Assembly (NCBI GenBank): GCA_039621445.1
Contig: CP154955.1
Span: forward strand, 16,906,691 to 16,970,690
Source of the DNA: Euglena gracilis
Lineage: Eukaryota > Euglenida > Euglenophyceae > Euglenales
Direction: 5' to 3'
DNA length: 64,000 nucleotides
The position numbers were made by a program, and so were the translations under genes. Each line of letters begins with the position of its first letter. The stretch's first letter is position 1. Below, piece after piece: positions 1 through 15,521 of the stretch. The notes below the pieces were generated by a model, which did no database searches, was not told the DNA's origin, and saw nothing but the letters and a program-made list of their open reading frames with translations.

Positions 1-187
1 ATCGTAACCCTAACCCTACTCCTTCAAATAACCTCATAAACTCTGTTTGGCCACAGTGAAACGCCATCATGAAATCCTTTGCCAGCAATAAAAAACTGAA
101 AATTAAAAGAATTAAAAAAAGAAATAAAAAATAAATAAATAAACCAAAGAATAAATAAAAACAACCAAAAACAAAAAAACAAAAGAA
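1..187 (+). repeat. SINE-like retroposon, copy 1 (telomere-like 5' end, A-rich tail)
   Basis: The window opens with two CCCTAA units, then a roughly 100-bp body (…ccttcaaataacctcat… ggccacagtgaaa…) and a long A-rich tail full of AAAATAAATAAA. A second copy with the same start, body and tail lies at 898-1041. Short length, a shared 5' end and an A-rich 3' end suggest a retroposon. I see no clear RNA polymerase III A/B boxes, so it could also be the 3' end of a non-LTR element. Confidence 0.55.
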
Positions 188-272
188 AAGGCATGGAAAA
201 TGACATAAGGTGGGGGGGGGGGTGGGGGTGCTGGGGCGGGGGGGGGGGGCGTGTGCAGGGTCTGGGGCGTGA

Positions 273-445
273 TAAATTGGCCCCTACAAGGTACCAGCTA
301 CCCCAAAGAGCCGCCCAACTAGGGTTAATACACATGGGGGGACCCTCGCTCGGCGCCTTCGGCGCCTCGCTCGGGTCCCCCCATGTTTTTAACCCTAGTT
401 GGGCGGCTCTTTGGGTTCGCTGGGTACCTTGTAGAGACCAATTTA
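273..445. mobile_element. Fold-back element with about 72-bp imperfect inverted arms
   Basis: The left arm (273-347) contains taaattgg, ctacaaggtacc, aaagagccgcccaactaggg and catggggggaccc. The right arm (373-445) is its reverse complement with few mismatches. The centre is the small palindrome cggcgccttcggcgcc (351-366). The pair folds into one long hairpin. It resembles a fold-back MITE; I cannot see a target-site duplication. Confidence 0.7.
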
Positions 446-480
446 ACAACGTTGAGCGGGAAATATTCTGCTGTTTGGAT

Positions 481-889
481 ACCCCCCCCCCCCTATGTCC
501 AACGACCCCCCTATGTCCAATGACCACCCCCCCGGTCGGAGGACACCTTTTCGGAGGTTTGACCAAATTTTTGGTCCCGGTGCGAAGCGCCGGGACGAAA
601 AATTTTGCCCAAAAATTGGCCAAAAATTTGGCCAAAATGCCATTTTTGACACTTTTTGGACAAAAATTTGTCAAAATTGCCCAAAATTTTCGGCGCGAAG
701 CGCCGGAAGGGAAAATTGGGGCATTTTTGGGTGGGTAGGGACCCGGGTGCCCACCAACTTTTTTTTGACCCCATGTCCAACGACCACCCCCCCGGTCAGA
801 GGACACCTTTTTGGTCACTACCCTATGTCCAACGACCACCCCCCCGGTCGGAGGACAGAGGTTACTGGTCGTTGGACATAGGGGGGGGG
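481..889. mobile_element. C-run element with tatgtccaacgacc inverted ends
   Basis: The left end is a C-run followed by ctatgtccaacgacc. The right end (867-889) is its inverse, ggtcgttggacatag followed by a G-run. Inside, the motif tatgtccaacgaccaccccc…ggtcggaggacacc recurs at about 493-548, 772-813 and 822-860. The middle is T/A-rich with two cggcgcgaagcgccg-type hairpins (about 580 and 690). A truncated copy lies at 38056-38170. The TIR layout suggests a non-autonomous DNA transposon. Open frames across it are not coding. Confidence 0.55.
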
Positions 890-897
890 GTAAGGAT

Positions 898-1041
898 CAT
901 AACCCTAACCCTACTCCTTCAAATAACCTCATGAATTATTTTTGGCCACAGTGAAATACCATCAGGAAATTCTTTTGCAGTAATAAAAAAAAATTTAAAA
1001 ATAAAAAATAAATGAAAAAAATTAAACAATAAATAAATAGA
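898..1041 (+). repeat. SINE-like retroposon, copy 2
   Basis: Same order as the copy at 1-187: cataaccctaaccctactcc, ccttcaaataacctcatg, ggccacagtgaaataccatcag, then an A-rich tail (taataaaaaaaaa…ataaataaatag). The two copies diverge immediately outside this interval, which argues for two insertions rather than one tandem duplication. Confidence 0.55.
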
Positions 1042-1081
1042 ACGGTGGTTTGCAGAACAGTGCTCGGACAGTCATGGGAGG

Positions 1082-1340
1082 TTGGGTCGCGGTCGGCCGC
1101 GGCCGGCCGCGGCCCAACCAAAAAATTAATTTGGTTGGGCCGCGGCATGCCGCGGCCCAACCAAATCGATTTTTTGGCGATAAAAAATTCGGTTGGTTGG
1201 GCCGCGGCCGGCCGCGGCCCAACCAATTTAAAATTTTGAAAGCCAAAATTCGCCGTGGTTGGGCCGCGGCATGCCGCGGCCCAACCAAAATTCTGTTTTG
1301 GTTGGGCGACGGCCGGCCGCGGCCGGCCGCGGCACCCACC
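1082..1340. repeat. Array of GC palindromes at 62-bp spacing
   Basis: Perfect palindromes occur at 1129-1166 (38 bp, centre gcatgc), 1193-1226 (34 bp, centre ggccggcc) and 1256-1287 (32 bp, centre gcatgc). Degenerate members lie at about 1084-1118 and 1298-1340. Each has the form ggttgggccgcggc-centre-gccgcggcccaacc. The three perfect centres are exactly 62 bp apart and the spacers are AT-rich. No gene is visible here. Confidence 0.9.
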
Positions 1341-1668
1341 TCCCACAGACCAACCTCCCGTGACATCCCACCCACATGAGCTGACGCAGCCCTGTGGGGG
1401 GCTGCAATCAGTGGGCAGCGTTTTTCCCCTGGGCCCCACTTTGAGCAATTTCGATTCCAGCCGCCTAAAAGCGACGGCTTGGCATCCAGAGCCTTTTTTT
1501 CTTCTAGCCAGCCCCCACAGGATGTCATTGAAGCCTGGGAAATAAAAGTTTGAAGTTTGAATGCATTTGTAATGTAATGTAAACCCTCTTTTTGTTCGGT
1601 GTCGCTGCCGGGGGCATATGAAACTTTGATGCCTGAAGGTTTCCCACCGCTGCCCCCTCTCTCCACAG

Positions 1669-1877
1669 AGGCAGTCAATTGCACAGCGGAGCCCTGCTAA
1701 GCGACGCCGCGTGGACCCTCCGAAGGTGAGCATCGCCGCCGGGGGGTAGCAGGGGGTGTGGCGGCTGCGGGGATTGAAGCCCTCGACGTGCCAACCCTAA
1801 TTGTTGATGGGTTTCCTGCACAGGTTGAAGAGGAGGAGGAGGCGCCACGACGCATCACCCAGCCACGCAGTTGCTGA
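1669..1877 (+). CDS. Two terminal exons of an acidic/basic protein (possible duplicate of the SAP-gene exon)
   Basis: Exon 1669-1725 (after ccacag, before gtgagc) encodes 19 residues containing SPAKRRRVDPPK, a nuclear-localisation-like basic stretch. After a 98-bp intron, exon 1824-1877 (after gcacag) encodes VEEEEEAPRRITQPRSC and a TGA stop. Phase is 0 across the junction. The acidic run followed by PRRxT closely resembles EEEEPRRVTRQ in the exon ending at 2937. This may therefore be a partial upstream duplicate or the tail of a neighbouring related gene. No start codon or upstream exon was identified. Function unknown, probably nuclear. Confidence 0.4.
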
Positions 1878-2780
1878 GAGGTGGGGTTTGCAGGAGGGCT
1901 CGGTGGCGCTACTCCCCCACCTGGTCACAGTCTAGCTAATTGTTCACAGTCTAGCTAATGGCTCCCTAATGGCTTCCCAGTCCTGCTGCTCCGCAATATA
2001 TATAAGTTGTTGATGATTTTCTGCATTTCTTTTAAAGAAAATTTAAATTGTTTTGCCGGCCGCACATATGGATGGCTTTCAATGTTCTATGAGCTGGTTT
2101 TCTAGCTTATGGGTTGCCCCAAGGCACGAAGCGGGTTCTTCTATATAAAAGAAAGATATTCCCAAAGCAAGGAGCTGGGAATGAACAGGCATAGAGCCAA
2201 TGCTTCCTGACACGCCCCCAGGTTCACACATGTGGATGCGCTGCACCAAAGCAAAAACCCCCAAAGGGCACAGCAAATTCCTGGACCGACAGGCAAGTTC
2301 TGGGACGCCGCCCTCACAACAAAGCGCCAAAACATTGCCAACACCTGGGAAGCGGACACAGAAGGTTTATGTGCGTGAGGCTTTGTCCAAAAGCCCTTGG
2401 GTCACATTGAGCTTGAAGGAAAGTGGACAAAACAATATTAGTTTGCGAGCTTGTGCGTGTGTACATGTGCATGTGCGTGCATCAGGGCGGCCCTTAAGGG
2501 TCGAGAAAGTTTTTTTTTATTTCTTAAGGACCACCCTCCTTTTGGCCAAAGGTCCGGGCTTGCTGCCCCCCCACAGGGCCAATAGCCTCCAGGTTAATTG
2601 GTGCCGAAGGTGCCAGAAACCTAGAAAAGGGCAATTTTTTTGCTACATTTTGGCCCACAGACTCTGCATTTGTGGGGGGGGGAGGAGGCGCAGTGCCTGC
2701 CTGGGCAGACACTCCAGTCCCCCCCCCCCCCACGAAGTTCATATGCAGCTGTTTTCCAGCTCGATCCGCCACGCCGACAG
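1878..2780. other. Intergenic or intronic stretch, no feature recognised
   Basis: Mixed-composition DNA with a short T-run and C-runs near 2680-2735. I find no supported exon or repeat structure before the exon ending at 2937. Confidence 0.4.
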
Positions 2781-8769
<5,989 letters not shown>

Positions 8770-10165
8770 GCAGGCTAGCCACCCCCGACCTCACAGTGCC
8801 CCTGCCGTTCCTTGGTGTCCGCTACTCAGATTTCCCGCAAATGCACACACACAAACAAAACACACACACACACACACATACACAACCACTCACCCAAACC
8901 CACGCGCATATGCCCATCTATAGAGCGATATCGGCAGTGGGCGATCCCCACTGGCCTGCCAATGAAAATTGGTCGATTTCCCTCCGCCTCTCTGCCGTGG
9001 CGCGGTCGCACAGGGCTGCCCCTGTACAGCCCATCCTGGGTTGCCTGCCACCCAAGCCATTATTGTCTTGACGGTCTTTACCTTGTCACCTCCCGAACAA
9101 ATTTCTCTGATTTTGACTCTATTCAGCCAAGTTCCTCAGAGGGTGTTGCAATACACTACAGCGTGAATAGCCCGTGTCCCTTCCCCTCTGTTGGAAGTGC
9201 CAGCTGCAGTGAAGCTTATTTCAGCGGAATGCTGAGAACTACCTGCCTCCAACGTTGTAGTACAGGAATTGCTGGCTCGATTCTTTTTTCATTTTTGCTT
9301 GGGAGGGGATTTGGTGTGATGACAGCGGTCCAGGTTCCGTTTGGTGGTCCGCCACATGGGGTTGGGTGCCAGTCATGCCTCGACCCTTGAAACTGGTTCA
9401 TGTTTTGGAATCAAATTTCTTCAAAAATTGTCAACTTTTTTTCTTTGCATATGTAGTCACAAAACGTGCCATAGGAGATGGAGGACCCGCCTAATAGCAC
9501 TGGCAGCCTCAAAACCAGCTCAAAATTGTGCTGGGGAAGGGGCAACATTTTTGGCCAAGTTGTCAGCTATTTTGAGGCCCACTCCCACCCCAGCCCCATC
9601 CGGGGGTCGACCCCCTCCCCATCCCCACCCCTTCCCCCGGCACCGAAGGAATTCCCCCTTGCAAAGTACCATGGTGGGGAGGGTCCCCTTCCGCTCGGCC
9701 TTCCCGTCCGGCACTGACCCCCCCCCCCCCCCGCTTCCTTCCTGTGGCTCCGCAGGGGGGGATGGAGCAGTATGTGGCGCGCTGCTCCACCTCTGCCCAG
9801 GGACGCCTTCGTTTTCACAGGCCCGGCGTTTAACACTTGCGGACTGGGTTGCACTACTTTTATAGCCTCCCCCTCAAGCTGACCAACCAAAGCTTGACTC
9901 ATAAGCCACCCCCTGGGGAAGAAAAATGGAAGCCCCCCGCGGACGATTTTTTTCGGCCGCAAACCACCCAAAGGTTGATTTTTTTGGCAATTTTTTGAGA
10001 CCGACCATCGTCAAAATTGCCATTTTTTACCAAATTTGCCAAAAATTGAAGTTTTCGGGGTCATTTTGGGGGGGTCGGATTTTCACCAACGATTCCTTGA
10101 CTGATACCCCCCCCCCCTTCAGCCGACCAACCAAACCAGATCCGACAAACCCCGGCGGTTTATAT
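8770..10165. other. Intergenic region, no gene recognised
   Basis: Contains a short CA tract (8840-8885), C-runs near 9720 and 10110, and a T/A-rich stretch at 9940-10080 resembling the middle of the C/G-arm elements. I see no convincing exon. Confidence 0.45.
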
Positions 10166-10254
10166 GTGGCTGGGGTTTTTATCTGCGGGTTGGACAAATC
10201 ACACCCGCTGCAGGGGGTGTGCTTTGCCCAACCCGCAGATAGAACCCCCAGCGT
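10166..10254. repeat. Near-perfect inverted repeat, about 40-bp arms
   Basis: The left arm (…ggggtttttatctgcgggttgg…cacaccc) is matched by the right arm (gggtgtgc…ccaacccgcagatagaacccc) around a short gctgcagg loop. It lies just 5' of the first candidate exon of the SET-domain gene. It could be a small fold-back element or a promoter/5' UTR hairpin. Confidence 0.75.
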
Positions 10255-10357
10255 CCAACCCCCCCTCCAGCCTCTGGACTCGGTGCTCCCATTGGGCTCC
10301 AGCCCCCCCCCCCCCCCCCCTCCCAGACTCCCCAACGTCCCTGCCCCCGCCGCGGTC

Positions 10358-13300
10358 ACCGCCGCCCCGGCCCCACTCCACCGGCAGCTGAGCAGCACCG
10401 CCGCCCTCGGCGCCGGGCGGCTCGTGTTGAGCAGGCCGCCCTGCATTGGAGAGCCGGCAAGTCTGGTTGGGGTTCCGACCCGACCCCCGGGCCGACCCGA
10501 CCAGACCCACCCTGGTCTGGTCGGGCGGTGAGCCCCGTCCCGGGGGGGGGGGAGGGGGTAGCTGGTGTGGCACTGGCAGGGCGGCGTGCGGCCCAACGGA
10601 CCGGCCGCTGGCCTTCGCGCCGTTCACCCTCGGCTGGTGCGCGGCGTGCGGCGGGCTGCACGCTGGGGCGTGCCGCGCCTTTGTGCTGGTGGGGGACGCC
10701 CTGGCGGAGGTCTCCCGGCGGGTGGCCGTCGACGGACATGGGCTGGCCCCGCGTCGCCAGGGCCCCATCGGGGGGAGAGGGGGTTGTGGCACATGTGGAT
10801 GGCCAAGTTAATGTTGCCAGCAGCGTAACGAGTGTGTTATGACTGACAGAAGGCACACCCCCTCCTGTCGATCCCGCCTTTGGGTGGATCCCACCTTTTG
10901 CACGTAGAAGGGGCAGCTTCCCCCACCTGTTTGGCTTAAGTCGGTAACACCCCTGCTCACCTGCGCGCCAAATGAATTGATGTGGCTCACAGCTCTCCTC
11001 TTTTTTTTTGGCACAGACTCAGTCGGGCGGTGGGGGGGGGGGGGCATTCTGGGCCCTCGTCCTGCCCATCTCCGCTGGACCCCCACGTGTGGGTGCTGAC
11101 GTTGCAGTGGCTTGCAACCGCCTGCCTCGCAGAATCCGTCTCCCCTCGCCACGGTGTGCCCTCCCTGACAGCGCAGGTCGGCCGTGGAGGGTGAGGCGTG
11201 CTCATCAAAGGGACCGCCAGGCAGGCGGACCACCTTGTCTTCCAACAATCCTGCCAGACGAAATTTCCCGCTCTTCCCTATTTTCCCAGAGCTTTTCCCC
11301 CCGGCGGGTAGGTTGTGGGGGACGCCGTCCGGCCTTTCGTTCGGCCTCCGCCACCGCCGATGCCCTCCAGATGCCGCGCCCCCGGAGCCCCCGGCGGAGG
11401 AGTCCTCTGCGGTGCCGATGGACCTCTTGCACTGTCTGCTGGCCGGACCGGAGACGGCTGACGATGCTGACCTCAGCCGTGACCCCGGCACTGCTTCGAG
11501 TTCCGGTTGTCCCCTCCTCCACTACCCCCCCCCCCCCGATTCCTCGCACGGCACAATACAGAACAAACAGTATCCGCAGACAGACAGATAGACAGTGGCC
11601 GCAGAACAAGACAGGGTTGTCGCGGATTTGGGGGTGTGCTTCTAAGACGGAACACTCTGCGCCCAGTAGTCATCCCGGGATGAGCTTGAGCCACGGAATG
11701 GTCGGCAACTGCATGTTGTTTGGTTGTACCGAAGATGGTATCTAAGCAGCTCCTGGTGCTGCTCTCTGGTCCACTTTACACACAAGGGTCCCCTGTGGCT
11801 GGCCCGCCCAGAATAAGTGGTGTTGTGCTCCTGTGAATGTGTTCTGCTGTGGGTCAAAAAGCAAGCCCTTTTGATGACTGTGACTGTGGCCTGCAATAAA
11901 AATACAAACACGTGATCTCCCTCCAGCCCATCACCAGACATGTCCCAGTCACATATTTGAACACCCACCCCAGCAACCACCCCATGGAGCTCTTAAATGT
12001 CTTCTCGACCCATTACCTGCAAAGATGCACGCACATCCGCTGTGCCTGTCCATGCATACGAGCGCTTCTGTGCACGTCCTGTGTCTGTCCTGTGTCCTGT
12101 GTGTGTGTGTGTGTGTGTGTGAGTGTATGTGCGCGCGTGTGTGGTGTGGGTGTGGGTGTGAGAGTGGGTGGGTGGGTGGAGGTGGGTGGATGGAAGCATG
12201 TGCATATGGATAGATGGATAAGAGGGACCCTTTCCAGCATCCCCGCCTACAGCAGCAGATCACTGCTGAGGGTTTCCTGCTCGTCGCCCAGCGGATGGGC
12301 TTGAACTGCTGTTATTACGCAGGAGGCGAAGTGGCCCATGGCTGCCCATGCGAGCGTTGGTGATGTCCGTGAGCAGCGGTGGGGGGATGTGTCCATTTCA
12401 GCCGACATGCCACACACAACAGCCCCACACCGATGGACGTGTACAATTGGCCCCAGGGTCGGCATTTGGGAGCATCGGCAGCCTTGCCTTTGAAGGTCTG
12501 GTGGTGTGCCCCGCTCTCTCCATGATGAACCACAACTGCGCTCCAAACTGCTACCTCGACTTCGCCAACGAGCAGTGCTTGGTGCAGGTCCCCCCCCCCC
12601 TGGCTGGGTCTCTTCCCCTCTCCCCTCTGAGCCTGCAGAGCCTCTCCCAAACGAGTATAAACCCCGCACAGGGGAAGGGAGGGAGAGGGTTCCAACCATC
12701 TGAAGCACCCAAATGGCGTTTCCAAACCAGACTTGACAAATATTTGGGTCTCCATAGTGTGTTGGAACTCCAATTCAACGCTGCCAAGTATTTTTCTAAA
12801 AATGACTGGTAAAGTTTGAAATTGGAAAAAAAAAACGCAGCATCTGAGTTCATCTCAGCTGTTGTGTTAAGCAGTGATGTTGCTGAACGCAGCATCAGCT
12901 GATCTGTGTTTATTTAGCATCCCAGCTGATTTGGGATGCTGACCGCACCCAAATCAGCGTTCAGCATTGGCCCCCATCAAGAATTTGCACCAGCCACATA
13001 GATTTATTCAGTATCACATTGAACGGACCCTCGCTCATTTCCCTGGACATCCCCCCTCTTATCCTTCACACGGCTGGTCCATGGCACCCCCCTGTCAACC
13101 GCACTTTTACCCAAAATGCAATTTTCTTTTTGGCACAGTGCCCATGACACGGCGTGCCCATGGCAGCCCCCCCATGTCAACTGCATTTCCCCCGCACTTT
13201 GGCGTGCCAAGGACAGGAGGGGGAATGTCCGTTCCATCAGGCGGTGTCTGCCGCCGCCTACCCCCCCCCCCCCGCCGCCCCCTGTGCCTCCGTCGCGACA

Positions 13301-15482
13301 GGTCCGCACGTCCCGGGCCGTCGCCGTCGGGGAGCCGCTGACCATCTCCTACCTGCCCCGGAAGGGCCATCTGTGGCCCACCCTGGCCCACGCTGTCTGT
13401 CCCTGGTTTCCGGTTCAGCCCGCGCTTTCCCTCCAGGGAATATTTTAAGGACCTGGGGGGGTCCAACCAGCTGGCTGGCTGGACCCCCCCCCCCCTGGGG
13501 GGTGGAGGTCGAGGGGGGGGGGGGTGTCGTAGCGGCTGCTAGGCTGGACCGGCTGCCACCAGCCAAGAAAAAAAAACCCAAATCCATCTGGGTTGGATTT
13601 TTTTGGCCGAAATCTTGAGCTGAAGAAACCCAAAGAGTAAAAAATTGACCATTTTGACCACTTTTTTTCAAAAAAATTCGGCACTTCGGCGCTTTCGGGT
13701 TGCGAAAACTTTATTTAACCTCAACCCCTGGGGTCCACATCCCGGCTGGGAGCTGCTGGCTGGGAAAAAGGTGCTGGCTGGCTGGACCCCCCCCCCCCCG
13801 GGGTGGGGTCTGGCTTAAGAAATTTCCTGATTCCCTCGTATTTCTGGTGCCATTTTCCCCGCTCTTGTTTCCACCCTTTCGGCGTGGGGGCCATCACCGC
13901 TCGGGAGGGGGGGGTTCTTGCGCTCACTGAAAAAAACAACCAGACACCGACTGCAGCCTTTCTCCCGCATTTCCCCTGCGAGATAAAGGGTTTTCTGATG
14001 GAGGATGAGGTCCGCCAAAGCCCATTGGCAAGGGCTCTGGCCTGATTACTTCCCAACCGGAATCCTAAATCAGCGACCCCCCCCCCCCAGGGTTTGATAT
14101 AAGGAGGGCGTACATGGTTTAGGTGGGGGGGGTGTCCCCCCCCACCCCCCCGCCCCCCCTCCTGGCCCGCAGGGGGGGTCTGGACCCCCCCCCCCACCTG
14201 CCAGGGGGGTCCGGACCGACCCTCGGGGGGTACCCGGGACCCCCCTCAAAAAGGGTCAATTTTTTCCTCCGGCGCTTTGCGCCGAATTTTTTTTGCATTT
14301 TTGGCACATTTTTGCCCAAAAGTGCCCAAAATGGCACTTTTGGTCGTTTTGGGGGGTCAAAATTTTTCGGCCCGGCGCTTTGCGCCGGGCCGAAATTCGG
14401 TCACCCAGACCGCGCAACTGTTTAGGTGGGGGGGGGTGTCCCCCCCACCCCCCCCTCCTGGCCCGCAGGGGGGGGGTCCGGATCACCCCCCCCACCTGTC
14501 CTTATATCGAACCCTGCCCCCCCCATGGGCCTTGTTCCTCCGTCCACGGAAGGACTTCGGTTCGACCCTTTGTTGGGTTGCAACAGCTGGACCCCTCACA
14601 ATTCCCTGCAGTCCACCCCCCCCCCCCAAAGCCGTGCCAGCGCCGGCCGGCTGCCACCCCCCAGCGGCGGGCATACCTGCACCAGCGATGGCACTTCACA
14701 TGCGGCTGCGAGCGTTGCGCGTCCCCCACCGACGCTGCCCGGCTCTTCGTCTGCCTCCGCTGCGCGGCGCCCCTGACAGCGGACAGTGCTGCCCCGTCCG
14801 CCCCGGTGGGTCCCGACCCCGACCCCGACCCCAGCGACCCGCAGCCGCTGCCGGGTCCCTGGACGGCCCGAATCGCCACCGCCAGTGTCCAGAGGACGTC
14901 TCGTATCGGTCGGGTGGGTGGCGGGAAAGGGGTCCACACGGCCAGCCACCCACCCCTCCCTCAAACACCCCCACGTGCCACCCACGTTTCCAGGGTCCCC
15001 TCTGAGGGTCCCCTGGGGCAGACCCCACCACCCCCGCCCCGACCCCCACGCCCTGGCGCTGCGGCGGGTGCGGCCACGCCGTCGGGGAGGAGGAGCGCCG
15101 CCGCTGCCGGCACGCGGAGGTCGCCGCCGCCGCCCTGCTGGCCGCTGCCTCCCCCGCCCAGCGGCCTTGCCGGTTGGTGCTGTGGCCGCCTGACCCCAGA
15201 TTGCTCACAGAGGGTCCTGGGGTTGTTTCTCGGTGTGAGGCTCGCCGTTTCTGACCCCTGCCTGTCCGCGCCGGGCGACACTGCCGGGCATGGCGGGCCG
15301 CTGATGCCCTCCCCCTGCCCCACGACTGCCAGCTGCTCCCCCTGCCGGCCCCCTTGAGCCGGCTGCACCCGTTCCATCACCTCGTCCTGGAGCTGGCCAG
15401 GGCTCTCTGCCCCCCCCCCGACCCAGTCACATCCAAGGTGGTGTGTGTGTGTGTGTTGTGTGTGTGTGTTTGTGTGTGTGCG

Positions 15483-15521
<39 letters not shown>

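Noticed and set aside
1-30. Chromosome end (telomere)
   Set aside because: Only two CCCTAA units are present, and the same sequence recurs at 898 as part of a dispersed repeat.
24-934. Overlapping frames of 70-270 codons at the left end
   Set aside because: They run through inverted repeats and C-runs on both strands with no splice-site or codon-use support.
1045-1733. Frames reading repeated AAACRGPT / LGRGRPRPN peptides
   Set aside because: They are translations of the palindromic array, equally open on both strands.
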